This document shows, piece by piece, positions 17,176 to 27,353 of a stretch of 64,000 bases of DNA. The stretch lies in contig JAIBEZ010000089.1 in NCBI GenBank assembly GCA_019459485.1, forward strand, positions 21,828 to 85,827, read 5' to 3'. Both the position numbers and the translations under genes were made by a program. Within the stretch, counting starts at the first letter, position 1. Each line of letters starts with the position of its first letter. The notes under the pieces were generated by a model that was not told the DNA's origin, did no database searches, and saw only the letters and a program-made list of their open reading frames with translations. This stretch comes from Prolixibacteraceae bacterium (GTDB lineage Bacteria > Bacteroidota > Bacteroidia > Bacteroidales > Prolixibacteraceae).

Positions 17176-17221
17176 AGCCTGAAGTTTGTTGGAGACGACA
17201 GACTTCAGGCTGATTTTTTTT
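17176..17221 (+). terminator. Rho-independent terminator
   Basis: AGCCTGAAGTTTGT (17176-17189) pairs with ACAGACTTCAGGCT (17198-17211) in 14 bp with one G-U, followed by GATTTTTTTT. It ends the secreted repeat-protein transcript. Confidence 0.92.
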
Positions 17222-17306
17222 CGAACAGCTCTATTGTTGTATTATTAATTGAACAGCCATGATTTTGAAACTTAAAACTTGAAATTCAAGTTCCGAATGT
17301 TTCTAC

Positions 17307-17314
17307 TATCTTTG
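17307..17314 (+). promoter_or_regulatory. Bacteroidota -7 box for the ABC-F gene
   Basis: TATCTTTG is a perfect match to TAnnTTTG, 20 nt before the ATG at 17335. Confidence 0.7.
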
Positions 17315-17334
17315 CACCCTCAATTTTATTAGTT

Positions 17335-19278
17335 ATGATTTCGGTTGATCAATTGGTGGTTAGTTTTGGCGGGTTCGAGTTATTCAAAGGTATTTCATTG
17401 TTGGTGAGTCCCAAAGACAGGATTGGTCTGGTGGGCAAAAACGGGGCTGGAAAATCAACACTTCTGAAAATTCTGGCAGGACATCAATTACCCAGCAGCG
17501 GAGTCGTTTCGGTTCCTACTGATGTTCGTTTGGGCTATTTGCCTCAGCACATGGAGATTATTGACGGACGGACTGTTTTTGAAGAAGCAGTGACTTCGTT
17601 CGAGGAAATTCTGGCTTTGGAACGCCGCATCGAAGAAATCAACCATGCGATTGCTACACGCACCGATTACGAATCAGAGGAATATCATCGCTTACTCGAT
17701 CACGTTACCGAATTCAACGAACGTTTCCACATGCTTGGTGGAAATAATTTTGAAGCCGAAGTTGAACGCACATTGATAGGACTTGGCTTTTTGCGATCGG
17801 ATTTTACCCGGCAAACTTCTGAGTTCAGTGGTGGATGGCGTATGCGCATCGAACTGGCTAAAATATTACTGAAACGTCCGGATGTTTTTTTGCTGGACGA
17901 ACCTACCAATCACCTTGACATTGAGTCGATTCAGTGGCTGGAAGATTTTCTGAAAAGCTACAATGGGGCAGTGGTGCTTGTTTCGCACGACAGGGCTTTC
18001 CTGGATGCAGTGACCAACCGTACCATCGAAATTACACTCGGTCGCATTTACGATTTTAAATCAAATTATTCGAGATACCTGGTTTTGCGTAAAGACCTGA
18101 AAGAGCAGCAAATGGCTGCCTATGTCAATCAGCAAAAAATGATTGAAGATACCGAAAGTTTTATTGCGCGTTTCCGTTATCAGGCTACCAAAGCTGTACA
18201 GGTACAATCGCGTATCAAAGCACTCGATCGTCTGGAGCGTTTAGAAGTTGACGATGAAGATAATTCGGCGCTCCGGATAAAATTTCCACCGGCGTTGCGC
18301 TCCGGAACCATTGTTGCCGAAGCCAAAGAGCTTTCAAAAAGCTACGGAAAGCTGAAGGTGCTCAATAAAATTGACATCATCATTGAGCGGGGAGAAAAAG
18401 TTGCCTTCGTCGGAAAAAACGGTGAAGGAAAAACCACGCTTGCACGGGTTATTTTGAACGAACTCGAATACGATGGCGAGTTAAAGATGGGACACAACGT
18501 TAAAATCGGCTATTATGCGCAGGATCAGGCCAAACGACTGAATCCGGATCTGACTGTTTTTGAGACCATCGATCTGATTGCTGTGGGTGAAATCAGGACC
18601 AGAATACGTAGTATCCTTGGCGGTTTTATGTTTTCGGGTGAAGATGCGGATAAAAAAGTTCAGGTACTTTCAGGAGGGGAACGCTCGCGTCTTGCAATGG
18701 TGAAACTGATGCTCGAACCTGTAAATCTGCTGGTGCTCGATGAGCCGACAAACCACCTTGATATTCGTTCGAAGGAAATTCTGAAGCAGGCGCTGATCGA
18801 TTACGACGGAACGGTGATCGTGGTATCGCATGATCGTGAATTTCTGGAAGGGTTGGTAAACTGCGTGTATGAATTCAAAGACAAGAAGGTAAAACAACAT
18901 ATTGGCGGCATTTACGATTTCCTTCGCCGGAAGAAAATTGAATCGATGAAGGAATTGGAAAAAAAGGATGTCAACTCGACTCTTGAGGTTAAAGTACAAA
19001 AAACGGAGGAAGTTGAAAAAGTCAGCTTCGAAGAACGAAAAGAAATCAATAAAAACCTCAGCCGCATAGAAAAGAGTATTGAAAAAACAGAGAAGCAAAT
19101 CGCTGATCTGGAAAACGATATCGTAAAAATGGATCAGTTGCTGGCAGATTCAAATGGAAACGATCCTGAAATTTTTACAAAATACGACCGGATGAAAAAG
19201 GATCTGGAACACAGAATGTATGAATGGGAAGTGTTGAACCACGAGCTGGAAGAAATTTCAAGGATAAAGACCTGGTAA
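17335..19278 (+). CDS. ABC-F family ATPase (YdiF/YheS-like)
   Basis: A 647-aa protein with two complete nucleotide-binding domains and no membrane segment, which defines the ABC-F translation factors. Domain 1 has Walker A GKNGAGKST (34-42), signature FSGGWRMRIELAK and Walker B LLDEPTNHLD. Domain 2 has GKNGEGKTT, LSGGERSRLAMVK and LVLDEPTNHLD. Between them is the P-site tRNA-interaction linker, rich in Lys and Gln (DLKEQQMAAYVNQQKMIED). A C-terminal coiled coil (about 565-647) is present. ABC-F factors bind the ribosomal E site and modulate stalled or special translation; some give antibiotic resistance, for which nothing here argues. It is followed by rlmB after 59 bp and has its own promoter box. 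Confidence 0.93.
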   Translation: MISVDQLVVSFGGFELFKGISLLVSPKDRIGLVGKNGAGKSTLLKILAGHQLPSSGVVSVPTDVRLGYLPQHMEIIDGRTVFEEAVTSFEEILALERRIEEINHAIATRTDYESEEYHRLLDHVTEFNERFHMLGGNNFEAEVERTLIGLGFLRSDFTRQTSEFSGGWRMRIELAKILLKRPDVFLLDEPTNHLDIESIQWLEDFLKSYNGAVVLVSHDRAFLDAVTNRTIEITLGRIYDFKSNYSRYLVLRKDLKEQQMAAYVNQQKMIEDTESFIARFRYQATKAVQVQSRIKALDRLERLEVDDEDNSALRIKFPPALRSGTIVAEAKELSKSYGKLKVLNKIDIIIERGEKVAFVGKNGEGKTTLARVILNELEYDGELKMGHNVKIGYYAQDQAKRLNPDLTVFETIDLIAVGEIRTRIRSILGGFMFSGEDADKKVQVLSGGERSRLAMVKLMLEPVNLLVLDEPTNHLDIRSKEILKQALIDYDGTVIVVSHDREFLEGLVNCVYEFKDKKVKQHIGGIYDFLRRKKIESMKELEKKDVNSTLEVKVQKTEEVEKVSFEERKEINKNLSRIEKSIEKTEKQIADLENDIVKMDQLLADSNGNDPEIFTKYDRMKKDLEHRMYEWEVLNHELEEISRIKTW

Positions 19279-19337
19279 AAAAGTGTTCAGTGTTCAGTCG
19301 CAGTTAACAAAAATAATAAATCATCAATATTAAGGAC

Positions 19338-20108
19338 ATGTACGAAAACAAAGAAAATAAACCTGCCGACGATCTGATCTTTGGCATCCGCGCCGTCATC
19401 GAAGCCATTCAGGCCGGAAAAGAAATTGACAAAGTCCTGATAAAAAAAGGATTGATTGGTGATTTGTTCAAAGAAATGTTCGACCTGATCCGCATTCGGC
19501 AGATTGCTTTTCAGTATGTGCCGATTGAAAAAATTAACCGGATATCGCGCAAAAACCATCAGGGTGTGCTGGCTTTTATTTCGCCGGTTGCTTTGCAGCG
19601 AATTGAAGATATTATTCCGGCAATATACGAAGAAGGTAAAACCCCAATGGTGCTTGTACTCGATCAGGTGACCGATGTGCGCAACTTTGGCGCCATTGTT
19701 CGCTCAGCAGAATGTGCCGGTGTAAATGCAATTGTAATTCCTGACAAAGGTTCAGCCCGGATCAATGCAGATGCTGTTAAAACTTCCGCCGGAGCTTTGC
19801 ATTTGGTTCCTGTTTGCCGCACCCGCAGCCTGAAGGAAACCATTTCGTTCCTGAAAGATTCAGGATTAAAACTGATTGCCGCCACCGAAAAATCGACCGA
19901 TGTTTATACCAATGCCGATCTTACCGGACCAATTGCGATTATTTTAGGTTCTGAAGATACCGGTATCGATCAGCGACTGCTTGCACTTGCCGACGAACAC
20001 GTTAAAATTCCAATTCTCGGAAAAATAGAATCGCTCAACGTTTCCGTTGCTGCGGGGTTACTGGTGTACGAAGTGGTGAGACAAAGAGGATTGGTTACTG
20101 AAGTTTAA
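19338..20108 (+). CDS. rlmB: 23S rRNA (guanosine-2'-O)-methyltransferase, RlmB/TrmH family
   Basis: A 256-aa SpoU/TrmH protein. The N-terminal substrate-binding domain begins with the RlmB-type DDLIFGIRAVIEAIQAGKEI, then NRISRKNHQGVLAFISP. The SPOUT knot contains motif 1 (LDQVTDVRNFGAIVRSAEC, with the catalytic Arg in NFGAIVR), motif 2 (IILGSEDTGID) and motif 3 (IPILGKIESLNVSVAAGLLVYE). RlmB methylates G2251 of 23S rRNA using SAM. It lies between two ABC-F genes on the same strand, so this stretch is rich in ribosome functions, although both ABC-F genes have separate promoter boxes. Confidence 0.93.
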   Translation: MYENKENKPADDLIFGIRAVIEAIQAGKEIDKVLIKKGLIGDLFKEMFDLIRIRQIAFQYVPIEKINRISRKNHQGVLAFISPVALQRIEDIIPAIYEEGKTPMVLVLDQVTDVRNFGAIVRSAECAGVNAIVIPDKGSARINADAVKTSAGALHLVPVCRTRSLKETISFLKDSGLKLIAATEKSTDVYTNADLTGPIAIILGSEDTGIDQRLLALADEHVKIPILGKIESLNVSVAAGLLVYEVVRQRGLVTEV

Positions 20109-20204
20109 AGAGTTTTTCCTTTTATGCAGCCGCTAGCCGCTGGCAGTTTGTTGATCCTTAATAATTTATTAATTTAGAATTCCCCAGGTTCGTGCAGATA
20201 TTTC

Positions 20205-20212
20205 TACCTTTG
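20205..20212 (+). promoter_or_regulatory. Bacteroidota -7 box for the second ABC-F gene
   Basis: TACCTTTG matches TAnnTTTG, 26 nt before the ATG at 20239. Confidence 0.65.
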
Positions 20213-20226
20213 TGCCCCTGAAATAA

Positions 20227-21852
<1,626 letters not shown>

Positions 21853-21870
21853 TCAGGAAATAGTGCGACT

Positions 21871-24102
21871 TTATATCATTTTGAAATGACCGTTTAAATG
21901 AAGTTTAATCCGCTCTAAAAGCCATTCGCGCCTGATTGGTTTATTAAGATATTCATCGCAACCAACGTTCATCGCTTTTTGCTTGTCTTCGGGTGTGGCA
22001 TAAGCAGTTTGTACAAATATTTTTATGTCGGGGTTTAGTTCCCTGATTTGCTTAATGGCCTCATAACCGGTGATGTCGGGCAGGCGAATATCCATCAAAA
22101 CCAAATCAATTTCCTGCTGCCGGCAAATTTCAACTGCTTTGCGGCCATAGCGGGTTTGGGTTACATTGCTATTTGTATCCGAAAGTATTTCAACTAAATA
22201 TTCGGCATTAAATTCATCGTCTTCTACAATCAGAATGTTTAATTTCGGATAGCTGGATTGTATTTCTTTTTTTTCTGAAATCTTGGGTGTCTGCTGAACA
22301 TTCGAGGTAAAAGGAAAGGTAAAAAAGAATGTACTGCCTTTTCCCGGTTCTGATTCAATCCAGATTTTACCGTCAAGCAAATTTAATAACCCCTGAACAA
22401 TGGACAGTCCGAGTCCTGTTCCGCCGTATAAATGCGATGTGTCTTGACTTGCCTGCGTAAAGCGGCTAAATATTTCGACATGTTTTTCTTTGGGAATTCC
22501 TATGCCAGTATCCGACACATAGAATGTGAAGATATTGGCCTCGTATAGATTGCACCCAACTTCTATTTTTCCTGAACGGGTAAATTTATTGGCATTCCCG
22601 ATCAGGTTAAGCAGTATCTGTTTCAGTTTGACCTGATCGATAATTACATCCATCATTTTTATGCCCTGGTCAACCTTGAGTTTATACTCAACATTTATAT
22701 TGTTGTTTCGCTTCCTAAAGTCATCAAAAAGTGTTTCGATAATTTCAAACAGGTCGTTCATTCTACATTTCTCGGAATTAATTGGCAATTGTCCCGATTC
22801 AATTTTGGCAATATCCAGAATTCCGCTGATGATTTCGAGAAGTTCGACGCTTCGTTCTTTAATTATATTTGAGTATTTTATGAGTTTTTCTTCGTCACCG
22901 AAGTATTCGGGAAGTAAATCAGCAAAACCTATAATTGCATTCATCGGTGTTCGGATTTCGTGACTCATGTTCTGCAAAAAAGCTGTTTTTAGCCGGTCGC
23001 TTTCTTCTGCCTTTTCTTTGGCCTTTATATATTCGTTCTGAACGAGCTTTAATTCCGTAATATCAATACTTACGCTTAGCGCTCCAACAACTTTTCCCTC
23101 ATCATCCCTCAGTGGGTGAACTGTAAGAATCGCAGGAAAAAGTTCTCCTGATTTCCGGCAAAGTATAATTTCTTCTTTACGGCTCACACCAAGTCTTGTC
23201 AGATCTTTCTCTATTGATGCCATTAAATTTGTATGGTTTGGCAAATGCAGAATTTCAAGCGGTTGTCCAATAATTTCGGAGGCATTGTAACCGAACATCT
23301 TCTCTGAACCGGGGCTGAAACTGCGTATGATGAAATCTTTTGATAAATCGACGATAATAAACGACACATCGATGGCCGCATTAAAAACCGACCGGAGCTT
23401 TTTTTCATTTTCGCTCAGGGCGCGTAAAATAACTTTACGCTCTAATATTTCTTTGTTTAGGCTATCGTTAATCCTGGTCAGTTCGTTGGTTCTTTTGTTT
23501 ACACGTTTATCAAGTTCCCGATTCAGCTGGTTTAATTCATTAACAATAAAGATCTTATCCAGCCGTTCTGTGGCAACTTTAGAAACCTGAAGAAGAGACA
23601 TTGTGTTTTTTGAAAACTGGGTTTCAGTTTGGCTATTATTCAAATACAGAAAATACTTATCAGGGATTCCTTTTGCAATGCACCTGATAATTAGTGCGTT
23701 TGTGGGTTGGAAATGTTGCCCTTCAATATGGAATGAAAAATTATGTGATTCGAAATCTTCTTTTTCCAGTATCAGAAAGCTTTCACCTGAATGAATTTTT
23801 CCGCTAAATTCAGGAAAGGACAACTGGATATCGCTGATTTGAAATTCACCAAATGAAGCATAAAAACTTATCACATTCAAACCGCTATGATTGTGCTCAA
23901 AACAAGCGCAGAAAGGAATGTTTTTTAATATTGAAATTCGTTCAAGAATTTGATCGGTTAGAAGAATGGGATTGTCGGTTTGATAAATAAGTTCTGCAAC
24001 AGTTCCAAAAAGTATTGAATCCTCCGCTTTTTCAGATAAAGCCAGATTTTCGGCCTCCAAAACCTCAATTTTCGAGAGTAAATCGTTCAGATCAGGCTGC
24101 AT
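21871..24102 (-). CDS. Soluble hybrid histidine kinase (GAF-like, PAS, HisKA, HATPase, REC)
   Basis: A 743-aa protein with no transmembrane segment. It has an N-terminal GAF-like region (about 30-180), a coiled-coil linker (185-235), a PAS domain (about 237-350), HisKA with H381 in MSHEIRTPMNAI, a HATPase domain (about 480-600, with NLIGNANKFT, DTGIGIPKE and GGTGLGLSIV) and a C-terminal receiver with phospho-acceptor D671 (LVLMDIRLPD) and K721. No DNA-binding output is attached, so the signal must pass to another protein. The start overlaps the end of the upstream alpha/beta hydrolase gene by 11 nt, showing co-transcription and likely translational coupling. The signal is unknown and presumably intracellular. 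Confidence 0.94.
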   Translation of the reverse strand: MQPDLNDLLSKIEVLEAENLALSEKAEDSILFGTVAELIYQTDNPILLTDQILERISILKNIPFCACFEHNHSGLNVISFYASFGEFQISDIQLSFPEFSGKIHSGESFLILEKEDFESHNFSFHIEGQHFQPTNALIIRCIAKGIPDKYFLYLNNSQTETQFSKNTMSLLQVSKVATERLDKIFIVNELNQLNRELDKRVNKRTNELTRINDSLNKEILERKVILRALSENEKKLRSVFNAAIDVSFIIVDLSKDFIIRSFSPGSEKMFGYNASEIIGQPLEILHLPNHTNLMASIEKDLTRLGVSRKEEIILCRKSGELFPAILTVHPLRDDEGKVVGALSVSIDITELKLVQNEYIKAKEKAEESDRLKTAFLQNMSHEIRTPMNAIIGFADLLPEYFGDEEKLIKYSNIIKERSVELLEIISGILDIAKIESGQLPINSEKCRMNDLFEIIETLFDDFRKRNNNINVEYKLKVDQGIKMMDVIIDQVKLKQILLNLIGNANKFTRSGKIEVGCNLYEANIFTFYVSDTGIGIPKEKHVEIFSRFTQASQDTSHLYGGTGLGLSIVQGLLNLLDGKIWIESEPGKGSTFFFTFPFTSNVQQTPKISEKKEIQSSYPKLNILIVEDDEFNAEYLVEILSDTNSNVTQTRYGRKAVEICRQQEIDLVLMDIRLPDITGYEAIKQIRELNPDIKIFVQTAYATPEDKQKAMNVGCDEYLNKPIRREWLLERIKLHLNGHFKMI

Positions 24103-24931
24103 AGCTTTTTTCTTTTATAAATTGTTGCAGAATATGAGCCAGTTTTTCAGGTTCATCCAACTGTATGAAATGACCGGCATCAGGAATAATAACGAGTTTG
24201 CTTGTGGAGATTTCGGAATGAAGTTTTGCGCTGATGTTCGAACCCAGATAAACATCGGCATCGCCGCGAACGATGAGTACAGGTGTTCTAATTTTTTTGA
24301 GCAATCCTGCAATTTCGGTTAGGTTTTTATTGTCCAGACAAGCGGCAAAGTGCAGGAAAGCTTTTCTTCCGGCTTTATTTAGCATTGGCTTAAAAAAATA
24401 GTTCATCAGTTCTGACGTAATCTTTTCCTTGTGAAACACCCCTCGTTGGACGATTAATTTAAACATTCCCAAATCGAGTGTTGCCATGGCCAATTGCCTG
24501 ATGATTGGCGTACGCATGGCGATAATAGGCTGTACCGGCCAAAAATCGTAGGCAACCGTGTTAATAAAAGTGCTGGAAATAATTGATTCAGGATAATTGA
24601 CAGTAAAAATCTGGGCAATCCCCCCGCCGAGATCATGCCCGACAAAATGCACCTTCTGAATATTTAACGCATCAATAAATTCTTTGAGAAGTTCTGACTG
24701 ATGTTTTAAAGAATAATCAACCACAACGGACTTTTCTGAATCCCCACAGCCGGGCAAGTCAACAGCAATCACATCGAAATCAGATTTTAACAGATGGAAT
24801 ATTTCGGCCCAGATAAATGAATAAGTTGTGATGCCATGAACCAAAAGAACGGTTTCTCCCTGCCCTTCACGAAAATAGTTTAATTTGTTTCCGGAAACCT
24901 GGCATATTTGTGGATTGGCCAATTCTTTCAT
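24092..24931 (-). CDS. Alpha/beta hydrolase with Asp nucleophile
   Basis: A 279-aa alpha/beta-hydrolase. The oxyanion strand VLLVHGITTYSFIW (28-41) and AVDLPGCGDSEK (56-67) are typical. The nucleophile elbow is VGHDLGGGIA, placing Asp at residue 100 rather than Ser, as in haloalkane dehalogenases and epoxide hydrolases. The final His is in PDAGHFIQLDEPEKL and an acidic residue is in VRGDADVYLG. The substrate is unknown. It is the first gene of a two-gene unit: its last 11 nt overlap the start of a hybrid histidine kinase, so the enzyme may make or remove a ligand for the kinase's sensory domains (inference). No signal peptide is visible. Confidence 0.88.
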   Translation of the reverse strand: MKELANPQICQVSGNKLNYFREGQGETVLLVHGITTYSFIWAEIFHLLKSDFDVIAVDLPGCGDSEKSVVVDYSLKHQSELLKEFIDALNIQKVHFVGHDLGGGIAQIFTVNYPESIISSTFINTVAYDFWPVQPIIAMRTPIIRQLAMATLDLGMFKLIVQRGVFHKEKITSELMNYFFKPMLNKAGRKAFLHFAACLDNKNLTEIAGLLKKIRTPVLIVRGDADVYLGSNISAKLHSEISTSKLVIIPDAGHFIQLDEPEKLAHILQQFIKEKSYAA

Positions 24932-25195
24932 TTATTGAAGATTAGAGGTTACTACAGTCGCATAAATGTAACAGAAATTCCATTCAGCATTTAGAATTTG
25001 TAGAAAAAGATATCAACCATTTAATGTCAATAAAGTACTACAATCAGATAATCGTGGTAGTGTTTATTGGGTTATCCTATTTCTATTAGCGTTTAGTTGT
25101 ATTTTACGGAATGAAAAGAAAAATGGCATCAATGATTTAATGTTTTATAACACAAAAGTTAAGGTTCACTTAACACAGGTAAGCATTCCACAGCA

Positions 25196-25203
25196 TATCT
25201 TTG
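25196..25203 (+). promoter_or_regulatory. Bacteroidota -7 box of the leader RNA
   Basis: TATCTTTG matches TAnnTTTG exactly. It is nearly 300 nt upstream of the next start codon, so it starts a long leader or a short RNA. Confidence 0.65.
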
Positions 25204-25209
25204 TAACGT

Positions 25210-25360
25210 TATCAGAATACAAAAAGACATTTAGTACAAAGACATTATATCGCATTTCATAAGTTAGGTTTGATTAGTTTTATTGGTTTAGTTAGTTTAG
25301 TTAGGTTTAGTTAGGTTTAGAGAAAGGGTAGATTAGAGAATCTATCCTTTTTTCTTTTTT
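25210..25360 (+). ncRNA. Candidate terminated leader RNA upstream of the sugar transferase
   Basis: About 150 nt run from the promoter box to a strong terminator, with no convincing ORF. The body ends in near-tandem GTTTAGTTAG/GGTTTAGTTAG units (25277-25320). The arrangement fits either a small RNA or an attenuator that must be read through for the gene at 25494. The 5' end is an estimate from the -7 box. Confidence 0.5.
25323..25360 (+). terminator. Rho-independent terminator of the leader
   Basis: AAAGGGTAGATT (25323-25334) pairs with AATCTATCCTTT (25339-25350) in 12 bp with one G-U around AGAG, followed by TTTCTTTTTT. Confidence 0.9.
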
Positions 25361-25493
25361 ATAAACTACTGATTCCCGCAAAACGTTCATTCTTCCACTT
25401 TTCCCAATATATTCCTGTAACACAGAATAAATCACTTTTTTTTATTTAGATTTGGTCAACTACAAAAAATCAAACCTAAATAAATCCTGCTCA

Positions 25494-26585
25494 ATGGAAA
25501 CGAACAGCAATGAAAAATTGAAAATACTTCATATTGGTGCCGATCCAGAGTTTTTATCACCTGTTATTTTCGGGAACCATTTGGCTGAGATTGAGACAAT
25601 GGACAACACTTTTTCTGTCAGTCAATGGATTGTTGCCAATGGGTTACCTGATGCAATTGTTTGTGAAAGAATACTTCCCGGATGCAACGCATCCGGCTTT
25701 TATGATTTTTGGGTAGAGCAATTTGATACTGATAAAACAATACCATTTCTATTGCTTGATGACGAAAAAAATCAGGAATCTATTTCACCGGAACTTCTGA
25801 AAAGTATGGATGAAGTATTTATTAAACCGACCAGCGCAGAAACAATAGTTGCTAAAGTTTTTGCTCTAAAGCAAGTCCGGCAATCTCCAAAAAATGATTT
25901 AACGGGTATGAATGCTTTTAAACCCTTTAAACCATCATTTCTAAAACGTACTGTTGATATTGTCTTTGCATCAATTACACTGTTACTGGTTTCTCCGGTT
26001 TTATTAATCTTCAGTATTGCAATCAGGCTTGAATCGAAGGGAAAGGTTTTTTATATCTCCAAAAGAGTTGGTTCAGGGTTCAATGTTTTTGACTTCTATA
26101 AATTGAGGTCGATGTACATCAATGCAGATAAACGACTTAAAGAGCTGGCACATCTGACCGAATATTCTGAAGCCGCAAATACCCATGTGAAACCAACCTC
26201 GAATCTTATTCACGAAACCAATTCTACGATGGTTGGCGATCCGCGAATTACAAAGGTTGGAAGGATTATCCGCAAATTGAATATTGATGAAATCCCACAG
26301 CTGATAAATGTTCTCAAAGGAGATATTTCATTGGTCGGAAACAGGCCGCTGCCAATTTACGAAGCCGAACTTTTAACAACAAGTGATTGGACCGACCGAT
26401 TTGACAGTCCTTCCGGAATTACCGGGCCATGGCGAGTAGTGACCCGCAGGAAATTATTGTCAATGTCGCACGAAGAACGCAATAGCCTTCAAAATAAATA
26501 TTCTGAAATCGCCGGAAGAAGTAAATATTCATTTTGGAAAGACATGTGGCTTGTTTTCCGGACAATACCGGTAATGTTCAGGTAA
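25494..26585 (+). CDS. Pseudo-receiver fused to bacterial sugar transferase
   Basis: A 363-aa protein starting at ATG 25494 (a TTG 42 nt upstream is less likely). Residues 8-128 resemble a response-regulator receiver (KILHIGADPEF, DAIVCERILPG, EVFIKPTS). The conserved Lys is K111, but the phospho-acceptor Asp is replaced by E58 and the N-terminal acidic pair is eroded, so phosphorylation is unlikely. Residues 145-363 are a polyprenyl-phosphate sugar-1-phosphate transferase: a membrane hairpin (DIVFASITLLLVSPVLLIFS), FDFYKLRSM, DPRITKVGRIIRKLNIDEIP and LVGNRPLP. These enzymes begin exopolysaccharide or lipid-linked glycan synthesis. No glycosyltransferase cluster follows. A terminated leader RNA precedes it. 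Confidence 0.9.
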   Translation: METNSNEKLKILHIGADPEFLSPVIFGNHLAEIETMDNTFSVSQWIVANGLPDAIVCERILPGCNASGFYDFWVEQFDTDKTIPFLLLDDEKNQESISPELLKSMDEVFIKPTSAETIVAKVFALKQVRQSPKNDLTGMNAFKPFKPSFLKRTVDIVFASITLLLVSPVLLIFSIAIRLESKGKVFYISKRVGSGFNVFDFYKLRSMYINADKRLKELAHLTEYSEAANTHVKPTSNLIHETNSTMVGDPRITKVGRIIRKLNIDEIPQLINVLKGDISLVGNRPLPIYEAELLTTSDWTDRFDSPSGITGPWRVVTRRKLLSMSHEERNSLQNKYSEIAGRSKYSFWKDMWLVFRTIPVMFR

Positions 26586-26588
26586 TTG

Positions 26589-27170
26589 TCAGATACTTTC
26601 ACTGATCTTGAATTCAGGATGGCAAAAGCAACTTGTCAAATGATCGTTCACCATTCCGGTTGCCTGCAAATGGGCATAAATAACCGTTGACCCAACAAAT
26701 TTAAAACCTCTGCGTTTTAAATCAGCACTGATGAAATCAGAAAGTTCCGTTTTTGCCGGTAATTCTGAAAGTTTTTCCCAATGGTTCACAATCGGCTGAT
26801 GATCAACAAAGTTCCAGATGTACTGGTTAAAACTTCCAAACTCTTCAGCTACTTCGAGGAAACGTTTTGCGTTGTTAATGCTAGCATCAATTTTTTGTCT
26901 GTTCCTGATAATTCCTGAATCCGACATCAGTTCTTCCACTTTTTGCTGATCGTAACCAGCCACTTTTTGCACATCAAAATTGTCGTAGGCCACCCTGAAG
27001 TTTTCCCTCTTGTTCAGGATCGTTAACCAGCTCAATCCTGCCTGCATACCTTCCAGAATCAGGAACTCAAATAATTTCTGTTCATCGTGCAAAGGATTTC
27101 CCCACTCTTCGTCGTGGTATTTGGCCATCAGTTCATTTTTCTGTGCCCATCCGCATCGGGTTTGTGTCAT
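26589..27170 (-). CDS. tag: DNA-3-methyladenine glycosylase I
   Basis: A 193-aa protein, the usual Tag length. The N-terminus RCGWAQ...MAKYHDEEWG supplies the zinc ligands C6 and H19; FEFLILEGMQAGLSWLTILNKRENF is the family signature, with the essential Glu in ILEGMQAG; the C-terminal HLTSCFCH gives the remaining ligands. Tag excises 3-methyladenine from alkylated DNA (base excision repair). It is convergent with the sugar-transferase gene (3 bp gap) and divergent from the TPR gene. It appears to be a stand-alone housekeeping gene. Confidence 0.95.
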   Translation of the reverse strand: MTQTRCGWAQKNELMAKYHDEEWGNPLHDEQKLFEFLILEGMQAGLSWLTILNKRENFRVAYDNFDVQKVAGYDQQKVEELMSDSGIIRNRQKIDASINNAKRFLEVAEEFGSFNQYIWNFVDHQPIVNHWEKLSELPAKTELSDFISADLKRRGFKFVGSTVIYAHLQATGMVNDHLTSCFCHPEFKISESI

Positions 27171-27324
27171 TTTATATTTCTCCTTATAAATTTCATTTAC
27201 TGATAATTACATGATGAAACTTTAACTGCTATTTCAGAAATAAGTTTACTGTAAATGCCTTCGTTGTTAAACTTTCAAAAAATAATTAAAAAAACCGAAA
27301 AGACAGCCATTCGGGCTAAAATAC

Positions 27325-27332
27325 TATTTTTG
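27325..27332 (+). promoter_or_regulatory. Bacteroidota -7 box for the TPR gene
   Basis: TATTTTTG matches TAnnTTTG, 21 nt before ATG 27354. Its position argues against the longer reading frame that starts at 27255. Confidence 0.65.
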
Positions 27333-27353
27333 CTATGTATAAATTGCACCCGA

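Larger units (their letters stand above)
24932..25493. other. Long intergenic region with leader RNA signals
   Basis: 562 bp between a divergent hydrolase and the sugar-transferase gene. The left 250 bp are AT-rich; a frame open from about 24969 to 25260 has no start until its last 40 codons and no recognisable protein. The right half contains a promoter box (25196), a run of GTTTAGTTAG units (25264-25320) and a terminator (25323). Confidence 0.7.

Noticed and set aside
24969..25262. Open frame of about 97 codons upstream of the sugar transferase
   Set aside because: No start codon until the last 40 codons, no family resemblance, and a perfect promoter box lies inside it.
25264..25320. GTTTAGTTAG run considered as a CRISPR-like repeat
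   Set aside because: Units are about 10 bp, nearly contiguous and without unique spacers; no cas genes are present.
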